From MKUN01 sp964481425 (GTDB lineage: Bacteria; Bacteroidota; Bacteroidia; Chitinophagales; Chitinophagaceae), in NCBI GenBank assembly GCA_964481425.1, contig CAYZTM010000015.1:1-64000 (forward strand): a DNA stretch of 64,000 bases, given 5' to 3'. This document shows, in pieces, positions 23,030 to 31,483 of the stretch. The stretch's first letter is position 1, and every line of letters begins with the position of its first letter. Position numbers and translations under genes: made by a program. Under the pieces are notes generated by a model that saw nothing but the letters and a program-made list of their open reading frames with translations, was not told where the DNA came from and searched no databases.

Positions 23030-24235
23030 ATGGCGGAGAAGATAGTTGTAACATCGGCAGGGCTGATCTCGGCCCTGGGGCATGGTGTAGCTGCTAATAT
23101 GCAGGCTATTCGCAACCGGCGTAGCGGGCTACGGCATCCGCAGCATTTACGTACCATCCATGCAGGTGAATTCCTGGTAGGTGAAGTAACCTACAGTAAC
23201 GAGGATATAGCAGGAATACTTAATCTCAGGGAAGACCATAATTATTCCCGGACAGCGCTCCTGGCGCTGTTGGCCATGCAGGAACTGCTTTTTGCAACAG
23301 ATATTGACTTACTGCGCAGTGAGCCGCTGGCCCTCGTCAATGCGGGCACTGTAGGAGGCATGTGCTCCGTGGAAGACCTGTATCTTGATTTCATTGCACC
23401 CGGTACCGGGGATTATATAAAATATATAGATACGCTCGACTGTGCGGAAAGCACGGAAGATATAGCCGGCTTTTTTGGGCTGAAGCCGCTAATGGCCACA
23501 ATCAGCACAGCCTGCTCTTCATCAGCCAATGCCTTGTTGATGGGAGCAAGAATGATCCAGCAAGGCCTGGTAAAAAGGGCTATCTGCGGCGGTTGCGACG
23601 CCCTGAGCCGTTTCACGCTTAATGGTTTCAACTCATTGAAGAATGTAGCAAAAGAACCATGTAAACCTTTTGACCGCGACAGGGTAGGACTGAATCTGGG
23701 AGAGGGGGCCGCATACCTTTTGCTGGAAACTGAGACATCTGCATTAGAGCGTGGCGCCACTATACTGGCGGCGTTCAGCGGATATTGTAACAGTAACGAT
23801 GCTTACCATCCTACTGCGCCGTCTCCTCATGGCGACGGTGCTTATAATACAATGAAACAGGCGATGGAAATGGCAGGCCTGAAGCCCTCTGATATCGGCT
23901 ATATTAATGCACACGGCACAGCAACCATCAATAATGATATAGCGGAAGGTTCGGCCATCAGTAGGCTCTTTGCCGGGACAATGCCTTATTTCAGCTCTAC
24001 GAAACCATATACAGGCCATACGCTGGCGGCTGCCGGTGCTATCGAGGCCATCTTCAGTATTGCGTCGATGCAGCAGGGCATCGTACCTCCTAATCTTAAT
24101 TTTGAAAGCCCGATGGAGGAATTGTTGCTTGTGCCTACCACCCAGTTTGTAGAGCAAGTCAGGTTGAGGCATGTATTAAGCAATTCATTTGGTTTTGGCG
24201 GTAATAATGTGACCTTAGCGTTCAGTGCATCATGA
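23030..24235 (+). CDS. Beta-ketoacyl-ACP synthase, FabF/KS-alpha type (401 aa)
   Basis: A condensing enzyme with the full catalytic triad of the thiolase-fold KAS II class: Cys162 in ISTACSSSANALL, His295 in NAHGTATINND and His330 in KPYTGHTLAAAGAIEA. It also has the C-terminal SNSFGFGGNN loop. It should extend an ACP-bound chain by decarboxylative condensation with malonyl-ACP. The length matches FabF. It lies between its ACP (13 bases upstream) and a catalytically dead paralogue that overlaps it (ATGA), so the three form a tight unit. Because the housekeeping fabF is usually beside acpP, this is probably a specialised copy; the product is unknown. Confidence 0.92.
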   Translation: MAEKIVVTSAGLISALGHGVAANMQAIRNRRSGLRHPQHLRTIHAGEFLVGEVTYSNEDIAGILNLREDHNYSRTALLALLAMQELLFATDIDLLRSEPLALVNAGTVGGMCSVEDLYLDFIAPGTGDYIKYIDTLDCAESTEDIAGFFGLKPLMATISTACSSSANALLMGARMIQQGLVKRAICGGCDALSRFTLNGFNSLKNVAKEPCKPFDRDRVGLNLGEGAAYLLLETETSALERGATILAAFSGYCNSNDAYHPTAPSPHGDGAYNTMKQAMEMAGLKPSDIGYINAHGTATINNDIAEGSAISRLFAGTMPYFSSTKPYTGHTLAAAGAIEAIFSIASMQQGIVPPNLNFESPMEELLLVPTTQFVEQVRLRHVLSNSFGFGGNNVTLAFSAS

Positions 24236-25308
24236 AGCAAGCCCTTTACATAAAATCAGCCTGTTCGATATCCCCGCAGCATAGCTATGATGCCGCGATG
24301 TTTGCCAACCCTGTTGTGAGTAGTGATAGCGGAAGCCTATTCGTAACAGAGCAGGACTATAGAAAATATATATCACCGGTGGCCATTCGGCGTATGAGCC
24401 GGTTGCTTAAAATGAGTATTACTGCCGGTATGCAATGCCTGGATGATGCGGGGGCGAAACCCGATGGCATCATTACGGGCACAGGCAGGGGCAGCGTGTC
24501 GGACATGGAGCATTTTTTACGCGACATGATAGAGCTCAAAGAACAAGCGCTGAACCCGACATTCTTTATACAGTCCACGTACAATTCTGTGAATGGCTGG
24601 CTGGCCTTGCAGACCAAATGTACCTGTTATAACCAGACCTTTGTTCACCGTGGCCTGTCCTTTGAACTGGCGCTACTGGATGCACAACTGTGCCTGGCTG
24701 AAGCCGGCAGTGTTCAAAACATACTGGTGGGTGGCTTTGACGAAATGACGGAATATTATCATATTGTCAAGAACAAGGTGGGATACTGGAAGCAGGAGAA
24801 GATAAATAGTATTGAGCTTTTGCAGCATTGTGATACCTCCGGGACCATAGGGGGTGAGGGCGCAAGCTTTTTTACCATGTCAAATGAGGGTAGTGGTGCA
24901 GCCAGCATAGTACAGGATATTGCGATACTGAACAAGCCTGGTACTGCAGAACTGCAAAATGCCATCACCGGCATGCTTGAGCGAAATGGGTTGACAGTTC
25001 ATGAAATCGACCTCTTACTTAGTGGTAACAATGGTGATGTGCAACGGCAAGCCTGTGTAGAAGCTGTGACGCAATTGTTTGAAGAGAGGACGGGCATCGC
25101 AGCATTCAAGCACCTGAGTGGCGATTTTGATACAGCGTCGGGGTTTGGCCTGTGGCTGGCTGACCACATCATAAAGCAGCAGGCGATACCGGATATTTGT
25201 CGGCTAAAGAAGGGTGGAACCGACGCGATCAATAAAGTGCTCATGGTCAATCATACCATACAGGGTGACGCGTCCATTATATTGTTGCAGCGTAACGGTA
25301 TATCTTAG
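24232..25308 (+). CDS. Catalytically inactive ketosynthase, chain-length-factor-like (358 aa)
   Basis: The thiolase-like fold is recognisable from LLLSGNNGDVQRQ, DTASGFGLWLADH and the NQTFVHRGLSFELALLDAQLCLAEAG helix, which corresponds to the KS nucleophile region. All three catalytic positions are lost: the Cys position is Val138 (TFVHRG instead of TACSS), the first His is in SGNNGD, and the second is replaced by Asp (SGDFDTASG versus TGHTLAAAG). It resembles the beta-ketoacyl synthase chain-length-factor family found beside KS genes in flexirubin and aryl-polyene clusters, where it forms a heterodimer with the active KS. Start ATG overlaps the KS stop by four bases (ATGA), implying coupled translation. 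Its end overlaps the convergent anti-sigma gene by four bases. Confidence 0.8.
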   Translation: MKQALYIKSACSISPQHSYDAAMFANPVVSSDSGSLFVTEQDYRKYISPVAIRRMSRLLKMSITAGMQCLDDAGAKPDGIITGTGRGSVSDMEHFLRDMIELKEQALNPTFFIQSTYNSVNGWLALQTKCTCYNQTFVHRGLSFELALLDAQLCLAEAGSVQNILVGGFDEMTEYYHIVKNKVGYWKQEKINSIELLQHCDTSGTIGGEGASFFTMSNEGSGAASIVQDIAILNKPGTAELQNAITGMLERNGLTVHEIDLLLSGNNGDVQRQACVEAVTQLFEERTGIAAFKHLSGDFDTASGFGLWLADHIIKQQAIPDICRLKKGGTDAINKVLMVNHTIQGDASIILLQRNGIS

Positions 25309-26102
25309 GTAATCTTTCCCAAAACATATACTTCCGTAGGGGTAGGGCTACCCCCTTCTTTTTCGAGGGATATGGCAAATGCCTGCCCATCTTTTACACT
25401 CATGGGAAGTTTTGCAACAGTTTGTGTTTCGAGCATTTGGTTGTTTATCACCCCCATGCTTACAGGCTTGCCATCTTTTATTACCCACATCTGGTACTGC
25501 TTTCCTTTTTCGGGCATTGGCAGCTTTTGCATAGCCAGGTATGCGTCGCCGCTGTTCTTGTTCCAGTACACAGTAGCCGCCATAGGATGTCCGGGCAACA
25601 TACTTTGCATAACAACGGTCTTCATGTCTGAGTCTGCAAGCATATCGGCTTGTTTACGGGCAGAGGTTTGCAGGGTAGCAAGCTGTTGTTGCATGGTGTC
25701 AAGCTGAGCCTTAATGGCCACCTGTGCCTCCTGGGTATTATTGCGTTGGCTCCACAAGATAAAATTGGCCAGCAGGCTTCCTGCCAGCGCTATCCAGATG
25801 GCGGCGCGTTGCCAGCTTAGCTGCGTGCTCCTTTGTGTGAGCGGGATGATTTTCGGTACCGGAGGAGTTGACGTGGTACCCATATTTAGTTCGCCCCAAA
25901 TTTGTTCCTTCAATCCGGCTGCCGGCGTCTCAGCACCTGCCTCGGCAGCCAGCCACATAGCGTCCTCAATGGCAGCCACTTCTTCTGCCAGCTCGGGATA
26001 GCGGGCAATGTCGGCAGCTACCCGGTCGTATTCTTCCGGTGGCAGCGAGCCAAGCACATAAGCTTCCAGTATGCCCGATTCTATGTATTCTTTAATATTC
26101 AC
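25305..26102 (-). CDS. RskA-like anti-sigma factor (265 aa)
   Basis: A single-pass regulator of the ECF sigma encoded just before it. The N-terminal anti-sigma domain (about 1-75) begins NIKEYIESGILEAYVLGSLPPEEY. One transmembrane helix lies at about residues 98-115 (RAAIWIALAGSLLANFILW), followed by a coiled coil and a C-terminal extracytoplasmic RskA-type domain with TVYWNKNSGDAYLAMQKLPMPEKGKQYQ and QMWVIKDGKPVSMG. It would hold the sigma inactive until signal-dependent proteolysis or release. No zinc-binding HxxxCxxC is seen. Start is GTG 26102, immediately after the sigma stop codon, so translation is surely coupled. The end overlaps the CLF-like gene by 4 bases. Confidence 0.87.
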   Translation of the reverse strand: MNIKEYIESGILEAYVLGSLPPEEYDRVAADIARYPELAEEVAAIEDAMWLAAEAGAETPAAGLKEQIWGELNMGTTSTPPVPKIIPLTQRSTQLSWQRAAIWIALAGSLLANFILWSQRNNTQEAQVAIKAQLDTMQQQLATLQTSARKQADMLADSDMKTVVMQSMLPGHPMAATVYWNKNSGDAYLAMQKLPMPEKGKQYQMWVIKDGKPVSMGVINNQMLETQTVAKLPMSVKDGQAFAISLEKEGGSPTPTEVYVLGKIT

Positions 26103-26651
26103 TTATTGCGAAAAATGTTCTCTTAATGTTTTAATGGCATGCCGCATCCTGGTTTTGACCGTGCCAAGCGGAATACCTAAAGTTTTTGATATCTCATCTA
26201 AAGTAAATCCTTTGAAATAAGCCAGTTCAACGATAGCCCGGTATCCGGGTTCCAGGTCGCCTACCATCCGGCGCAGGCCGATGGTATCCGTTGCCTGTTC
26301 CGTTCTCATGCCCTGTGCTATATTACTTACGATATCTTCGCCCGTCCGGATTTTGCTTTTCATTACCTCGCCTTTTGACCTCAATTTGTCGATAGCAGCA
26401 TTACGGGCAATGTTCAGCATCCAGGTATAGATCCGGCCTTTTTTAGGGTCGTATTGCCCTATATTGTTCCATATTTTGACAAACACTTCCTGCAAGACAT
26501 CCTGCGCAGTCTGTTCGTCAAAAACTATTTTATGCACTACACCATACAGTACCCCTGCATAATTGTCATACAAGTAGCTGAAAGCAGCCTCGCTTTTTTG
26601 CTGCAAAAGCAGCACCAACTCTTCCTCGCTATATTTACCGGTGGCAGGCAA
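26103..26651 (-). CDS. ECF RNA polymerase sigma factor, SigK-like (182 aa)
   Basis: Sigma-70 region 2 is at about residues 26-95 (AFSYLYDNYAGVLYGVV, then QDVLQEVFVKIWNNI and RIYTWMLNIARNAAIDKLR). Region 4 is at about 125-180 (YRAIVELAYFKGFTLDEISKTLGIPLGTVKTRMRHAI, the helix-turn-helix). There is no region 3, as expected for ECF factors. Its regulator follows with no spacing (stop TAA directly followed by GTG), the layout of SigK-RskA pairs. The signal and regulon are not readable. It follows def by 28 bases on the same strand, so read-through from def is possible in addition to any own promoter. Confidence 0.92.
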   Translation of the reverse strand: MPATGKYSEEELVLLLQQKSEAAFSYLYDNYAGVLYGVVHKIVFDEQTAQDVLQEVFVKIWNNIGQYDPKKGRIYTWMLNIARNAAIDKLRSKGEVMKSKIRTGEDIVSNIAQGMRTEQATDTIGLRRMVGDLEPGYRAIVELAYFKGFTLDEISKTLGIPLGTVKTRMRHAIKTLREHFSQ

Positions 26652-26679
26652 TCGAAATATTGAGTTTTAAAAGTAAGGC

Positions 26680-27258
26680 TTATTTCACAAACAACATCTT
26701 ATAATCGACACGTACTTTGCCATTGCTGATGTCATCAAGCCTTTTTTTGATCAGGCGTTTTTTGAGCGGGGGCAGGTAATCAATGAACAGTTTCCCATCG
26801 ATATGGTCGTACTCATGCAGTATCACGCGGGCTGTGATGCCATAAAACTCTTCTTCATGTTCATTAAATTGATCATCCATATAGCGCAGCCGTACCCGTT
26901 GTGAGCGGCTGACATCTTCCCGTATCTTGGGGATGCTCAGGCAGCCCTCGTTGTAAGACCAGTTGTCCCCGGTCTCCTCTATTTTGTGTGCATTGATAAA
27001 GGCGCGTTTTACCGGTTTTTCATTGGGGTATAATTTACGGTCCTCGTCATCAAATCCTTCTACTATCTGCTCGGTGTCAACTACAAAAATCCTGATAGGT
27101 TTGTTGATCTGCGGGGCGGCAATACCAACGCCATTGCTATGATACATGGTTTCCCACATGTCTGCAAGCAATTTTTTCAGTTCAGGATAATCCGGCTCTA
27201 TATCCTCACAGATTTTACGCAGTACAGGATTGCCATATGCTACAATTGGTAATATCAT
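26680..27258 (-). CDS. def: Peptide deformylase (192 aa)
   Basis: Removes the formyl group from nascent N-terminal formyl-Met in the cytoplasm. All three motifs are present: GVGIAAPQ (GxGxAAxQ), EGCLSIP with the metal-ligand Cys, and HEYDHIDG with the HExxH zinc/iron ligands. Start 27258 (MILPIVAYG) is chosen over in-frame starts up to 27351: it gives the usual N-terminus, and a TATCTTTG promoter box at 27287-27294 would lie inside the longer frame. The gene sits 40 bases after ruvX and 28 before the sigma gene. The length of 192 residues is typical of the family. Confidence 0.96.
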   Translation of the reverse strand: MILPIVAYGNPVLRKICEDIEPDYPELKKLLADMWETMYHSNGVGIAAPQINKPIRIFVVDTEQIVEGFDDEDRKLYPNEKPVKRAFINAHKIEETGDNWSYNEGCLSIPKIREDVSRSQRVRLRYMDDQFNEHEEEFYGITARVILHEYDHIDGKLFIDYLPPLKKRLIKKRLDDISNGKVRVDYKMLFVK

Positions 27259-27286
27259 CTCAACGAAACAATTATTATAGAACTTG

Positions 27287-27294
27287 CAAAGATA
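27287..27294 (-). promoter_or_regulatory. Promoter -7 box of def
   Basis: On the minus strand TATCTTTG matches TAnnTTTG exactly, just after the ruvX stop, leaving a leader of about 23 bases to ATG 27258. It supports the short def start. Confidence 0.5.
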
Positions 27295-27298
27295 AGGA

Positions 27299-27712
27299 TT
27301 AGCCCCGGCTTTCGAGGTATTCCTGCAATATGATGACGGCAGCGACTGCATCGATCAACTCTTTCCGCTCACGGTCTTTTTTCTTAAGTCCCATACCGCT
27401 AATCGCTTGCGAAGCCATGCGGGAGGTCATACGCTCATCACGTTTTTCGATAGGTATATTGGGAAATACATGTTGGAACTTACCTATGAATTTTTCGACC
27501 AGGGGGGTGGCATCAGTGGTACTATCGTCAAAATTAAGGGGGTATCCTACCAGTACTTTTTCTACTGGCTCCTGTGCAATGTATCTTTTCAGGTAGCCGA
27601 TCAGCTCTTTGCTGTCCACTGTATCCAGCGCCGTGGCAATGATCTGCAGTGGGTCGGTAACGGCTACACCGGTCCGTTTTTTCCCGTAGTCGAGCGCTAA
27701 AATGCGTGGCAT
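27299..27712 (-). CDS. ruvX: Holliday junction resolvase RuvX/YqgF (137 aa)
   Basis: An RNase H-fold protein of the YqgF family: N-terminal RILALDYGKKRTGVAVTDP with the catalytic Asp, central VEKVLVGYPLNFDDS, and DERMTSRMASQAI near the end, followed by the last acidic residue in the ELIDAVAAVIILQEYLE helix. Members act in pre-16S rRNA 5' processing and are also annotated as resolvases; which applies here is not readable. The length of 137 is standard. On the minus strand it starts ruvX-def. A CACCTTTG sequence ends 4 bases before the ATG and could give a leaderless transcript. Confidence 0.92.
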   Translation of the reverse strand: MPRILALDYGKKRTGVAVTDPLQIIATALDTVDSKELIGYLKRYIAQEPVEKVLVGYPLNFDDSTTDATPLVEKFIGKFQHVFPNIPIEKRDERMTSRMASQAISGMGLKKKDRERKELIDAVAAVIILQEYLESRG

Positions 27713-27739
27713 GGTACAAAGGTGCGAAAATTATTGCTG

Positions 27740-30277
27740 TTACCTTAACAACAGCACGCTGCCTTGCTGTTGATGGGCGCTACCATCCTTAAAGGTCACA
27801 TCAAGTACATAAGCATAGGCCTCAGGTACCTGTGGCTTACCTTTATAGGTGCCATCCCAGCCATTGTCTTTGCTGTTACTTTCAAAGATCATGTTCCCCC
27901 ACCTGTTGTAGATACGCAAATGCATGGTAGCTATCCTGAAACCACGTACGTACAGTACGTCGTTATTGCCATCGCCGTTAGGACTGAATGCAGAGGGTAT
28001 ATTTACAGAGTTGACCACATAGCTGCTAATATCCTGGCAGGTGGTATCGGTACAGTTATTGGTATCGCTGGCTATAAGGCAAACTGTATATAAGCCTGTA
28101 TCATTATAAGTTTTTACAGGATTCTTATCGCTGCTGAAAGTGTTGTCACCAAACTGCCATAAAAAGGCTACGGCAGTAGGGGTTGATGTGTTGTGGAATA
28201 GGATGGGTTGATTTATTTTATCCGGGCTATTCTCAAAATTGAAATCAGCGGTCAGGGGCTCCGGTTGGGTGAAAACAAAAGTATCCAGCATAGTGCAGCC
28301 GTTCACATCTGTTATTGTACAGACATAAGTTCCGGCGGAAAGTCCGTTAGCCGTTTCCTCGTTGCCACCCGATGGCGACCACAAGTAGCTATAAGGCCAG
28401 GTGCCACCTGACACGATCACATTAGCAATACCGCTATTCCCGCCAAAGCAAAGGATATCCTGTTGCTGTTTTACGGCGGACAGCGGGTCGGGTTCAAATA
28501 TTTCAATTGTTTGGGTAGCCGTGCAGCCACTTGCGTCAGTAACGGTACAAGTATAGACACCTATGCCCAGGCCGCTAATTCCGGTATCGTTTCCGCTGAC
28601 CGGAGCCCAGGAGTAGGTGTAGCCCGGTGTGCCTCCTGATACGTTAACACCCGCAGAACCATCGTGGTCGCCAATACAGCTTATGTTGGTATGATGGGTT
28701 TGTATATTAATAGCAGGTGGCTCTGCCAGGGTAAATGTCTCATCCAGTGTGCATCCATTCGCATCGGTGATGGTGCAGGTATAGGTACCAGCGTTCAGGC
28801 TACCTGCTGTTGCTGAACTACCGCCTGTAGGAGCCCAGGAATAACTATATGGAGGCATGCCACCCGTGGCATTAACTGAAGCTGATCCGGAGCTGCTGCC
28901 ATGGCATTGCAGGTCAGTTTTCGACGCTGTTGCGGCGAGCGCAGCAGGCTCATTTATGCTAAAAATTTGTTGAATGCTGCAGTTGTTCGCATCAGTAATG
29001 GTGCAGGTATATGAGCTCGCTGCAAGGCCTGTAGCTGTAGCATTTGTGCCCCCTGAAGGAGCCCATTGGTAGGTATAACCCGGCGTGCCCCCTGAGGGCG
29101 CGACAGTAGCCGTTCCGGAACTGCCCCCGTTACAAAGTACGTTTGTCTGGGAGTTTATCGCGGTCAATACAGGAGGATTGGTAATGGTCACTGTGCTGGG
29201 AGTGATGCATCCATTGGCATCGGTGACCGTGCATGTGTATGTACCGGGAGCGAGGCCGCTGGCATTTGCGGTATTGCCTCCGGATGGGGCCCATGAGTAG
29301 GAATAGGGAGGAGTGCCCCCAGTGGGCGTAGCAGTGGCAGTGCCATTATTGCCGTTGTTGCATGTATTGTAATGGCTGATGGACACGCTAAGTACAGGTG
29401 GTTCTGTAATAGTGAACGTATCGTTCACCTGTGTGGCATTTGCATCGGTTACAGTACATATATAGGTGCCAGCGCTCAAGCCTGAAATAGAAGAGGTCGT
29501 CTGATTGCCCGGCTGCCATAAGTAGGTGAAGGGAGGATGTGCACCCTGTACGGTAACCTGTGCAGAGCCATCATTACCTCCATTGCAGCTAACATTGGTT
29601 TGTGAATTTGTAATAATGAACGGACCGATGGGTATGACCTCTACATAATCAATAAAATAATAAGTAGAACCGGGTATCAGTGTTTGTGACACACTATGAA
29701 AATCGCCTATCAGGATACCTGTATAGGCCTGCGTGGCGTAAAAGGTATCCACGAGATCGGTCCAGTTGGCGGTATCGGTGATAATGCCATATGGTGTATA
29801 GTCTATTTGTACATTGCCGATAGCGGGTGGCCCAAAGAGTGTGCCTGTATAGAAGTAGACACCCAGACCGTCTGAGCAGTTAACATAGTTCTCAGCAGGT
29901 GTTACCTTTATAGAGACCCTGTAATATATGTTAGGTTGTAGCGCATTAAGTACCCCATTCACATATTCTGGTGATCCGTTTGGGTTGTAAGCGAGAAAAC
30001 CGGCATATGCATTCCCTTCGAAAGGCACCTGATAGCCCGAACCATTTCCCGGTACGCCACACTCAATAATATTTGCAGAACAGGTGTTGTAATAGTCTGA
30101 AGAGTGATGCAAGGGGTCATCCCAGTCAGTTACGTGGTTATGGTCAAGTTGTGTCCATGCTGTAGGACAGGCTACCACTTGTTCGAAACCCGGATTATGC
30201 ACCATGTTCTGGGCATTCAAGATCAATGGTGAAAGCAGTAATATAAGCAGTAGTAAAAAGGTATGGGGGTATTTCAT
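27740..30277 (-). CDS. SprB-repeat adhesin-like protein with type B T9SS sorting domain (845 aa)
   Basis: A signal peptide (1-22) precedes a jellyroll-like N-terminal domain (about 25-220). Six SprB-like repeats (about 220-670) follow, each ending in variants of GTYTCTVTDANGC and EPP and spaced by about 75 residues. A PKD domain (about 675-755; FLWQFGDNTFSSDKNP, then YTVCLIASDTNNC) precedes a gliding-motility-associated C-terminal domain (about 760-845; IPSAFSPNGDGNNDVLYV, YNRWGNMIFES, GWDGTYKGKP). This architecture is that of T9SS-exported surface adhesins; SprB itself moves along gliding cells. The function here is inferred: adhesion or surface contact. ruvX starts 27 bases after its stop. 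Confidence 0.92.
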   Translation of the reverse strand: MKYPHTFLLLLILLLSPLILNAQNMVHNPGFEQVVACPTAWTQLDHNHVTDWDDPLHHSSDYYNTCSANIIECGVPGNGSGYQVPFEGNAYAGFLAYNPNGSPEYVNGVLNALQPNIYYRVSIKVTPAENYVNCSDGLGVYFYTGTLFGPPAIGNVQIDYTPYGIITDTANWTDLVDTFYATQAYTGILIGDFHSVSQTLIPGSTYYFIDYVEVIPIGPFIITNSQTNVSCNGGNDGSAQVTVQGAHPPFTYLWQPGNQTTSSISGLSAGTYICTVTDANATQVNDTFTITEPPVLSVSISHYNTCNNGNNGTATATPTGGTPPYSYSWAPSGGNTANASGLAPGTYTCTVTDANGCITPSTVTITNPPVLTAINSQTNVLCNGGSSGTATVAPSGGTPGYTYQWAPSGGTNATATGLAASSYTCTITDANNCSIQQIFSINEPAALAATASKTDLQCHGSSSGSASVNATGGMPPYSYSWAPTGGSSATAGSLNAGTYTCTITDANGCTLDETFTLAEPPAINIQTHHTNISCIGDHDGSAGVNVSGGTPGYTYSWAPVSGNDTGISGLGIGVYTCTVTDASGCTATQTIEIFEPDPLSAVKQQQDILCFGGNSGIANVIVSGGTWPYSYLWSPSGGNEETANGLSAGTYVCTITDVNGCTMLDTFVFTQPEPLTADFNFENSPDKINQPILFHNTSTPTAVAFLWQFGDNTFSSDKNPVKTYNDTGLYTVCLIASDTNNCTDTTCQDISSYVVNSVNIPSAFSPNGDGNNDVLYVRGFRIATMHLRIYNRWGNMIFESNSKDNGWDGTYKGKPQVPEAYAYVLDVTFKDGSAHQQQGSVLLLR

Positions 30278-30441
30278 TTATTTTTTAGGCTTTTGCTGGT
30301 CTTAAACATATAAAAATATGAAAAAATGCAGTTCTAATGAAAGTATAGTATATAAAAAGACGGCCCCTATCAATAAATTGTTAGTCGCCGGTAAACTGAA
30401 TTTATTCTTATACTGTGAAAAATAATACGCACAAAACAATA

Positions 30442-30473
30442 TTTGCTTACCCTCCTGTTTGGTTTTACCTTAG
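30442..30473 (+). promoter_or_regulatory. Promoter of the biotin operon
   Basis: TTTG (30442-30445), 20 bases, then TACCTTAG (30466-30473). The spacing is ideal and the -7 box is one base off TAnnTTTG. It lies 20 bases before the bioB ATG at 30494. No obvious BirA-type dyad or riboswitch is seen between it and the gene. Confidence 0.55.
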
Positions 30474-30493
30474 CAGCACGAAAGAATATACGC

Positions 30494-31471
30494 ATGTCTA
30501 CAATTCGTCATAACTGGACCGCAGAAGAGATCGGTGATATATACAATAAGCCCTTACTGCAATTGATCATGGAAGCAGGCAGGGTGCATGCCGACTACCA
30601 TAAGCCGGGCGAGGTACAGATCAGCAGCCTTTTATCTATAAAGACAGGAGGTTGCAGTGAAGACTGCGCTTACTGTCCGCAAGCAGCCCGTTTCCATACC
30701 GATATAAAGGTACAGGCACTGATGAAGACAGAGGAGGTTGTGAAAGCAGCAGAGAATGCCAAAGCCGGGGGGGCCTCCCGTTTCTGTATGGGGGCTGCCT
30801 GGCGAGAGGTGAGAGACAACCGCGATTTTGACAGGGTGCTGGACATGGTGAAAGCCGTTACAGCTATGGATATGGAAGTGTGCTGTACGCTGGGAATGCT
30901 TACTGAATCGCAGGCGCAAAAGCTTGCAGAGGCTGGCCTGTATGCTTACAACCACAATGTAGATACTTCTGCCGACCATTACGAGCATATCATAACAACC
31001 CGTAAATACGAGGACAGGCTGGAAACATTGGAACATGTGCGGAATGCAGGTATCTCTGTATGCAGCGGTGGTATCATAGGGTTGGGAGAGACCGATGAGG
31101 ACAGGATAGGCATGTTGCTTACCCTGAGCACGCTGCCGAAGCATCCTGAATCAGTACCTATTAATGTGCTCGTACCGGTCAAGGGTACGCCCCTTGCTGA
31201 AAATAAGCGGGTGCCGTTTGATGAACTGGTGCGTATGATCGCAACTGCCCGCATTGTAATGCCCGCATCGGCTGTGAGGCTTTCTGCAGGCAGGCTCGAA
31301 TTGTCAATGGCAGAACAGGCATTGTGTTTCCTTGCCGGTGCCAACTCTATATTTGCCGGCGATAAATTACTGACCACACCCAATCCTGAGTATAATGAGG
31401 ATATGGAGATGTTCCGTATCCTTGGCCTCACCCCCAAAGCTGCCTTTGCAGACAAGTTGGTGATGCAATAA
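30494..31471 (+). CDS. bioB: Biotin synthase (325 aa)
   Basis: A radical-SAM enzyme that inserts sulfur into dethiobiotin. The radical-SAM cluster motif C-x3-C-x2-C reads GGCSEDCAYCPQAARF (near residue 50). Also typical are GASRFCMGAAWREV with a second-cluster Cys, NHNVDTS and the closing GDKLLTTPNPEYNEDMEM. The length matches the family. Start 30494 is chosen over the upstream frame start 30443 because it gives the normal N-terminus and follows the promoter box 30442-30473. First gene of the operon bioB-bioF-bioD-bioA-diiron gene; bioF starts 12 bases after its stop. Confidence 0.97.
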   Translation: MSTIRHNWTAEEIGDIYNKPLLQLIMEAGRVHADYHKPGEVQISSLLSIKTGGCSEDCAYCPQAARFHTDIKVQALMKTEEVVKAAENAKAGGASRFCMGAAWREVRDNRDFDRVLDMVKAVTAMDMEVCCTLGMLTESQAQKLAEAGLYAYNHNVDTSADHYEHIITTRKYEDRLETLEHVRNAGISVCSGGIIGLGETDEDRIGMLLTLSTLPKHPESVPINVLVPVKGTPLAENKRVPFDELVRMIATARIVMPASAVRLSAGRLELSMAEQALCFLAGANSIFAGDKLLTTPNPEYNEDMEMFRILGLTPKAAFADKLVMQ

Positions 31472-31483
31472 TTATAAGCGCAT

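Noticed and set aside
22759..25308. Full flexirubin or aryl-polyene cluster
   Set aside because: Only the carrier protein and KS pair are present. No dehydratase, ketoreductase, acyltransferase, ammonia-lyase or exporter genes are nearby.
30278..30493. Riboswitch or BirA operator before bioB
   Set aside because: I looked for a dyad or known riboswitch core between the adhesin gene and bioB and saw only a promoter-like pair of boxes. Absence by eye is weak evidence.
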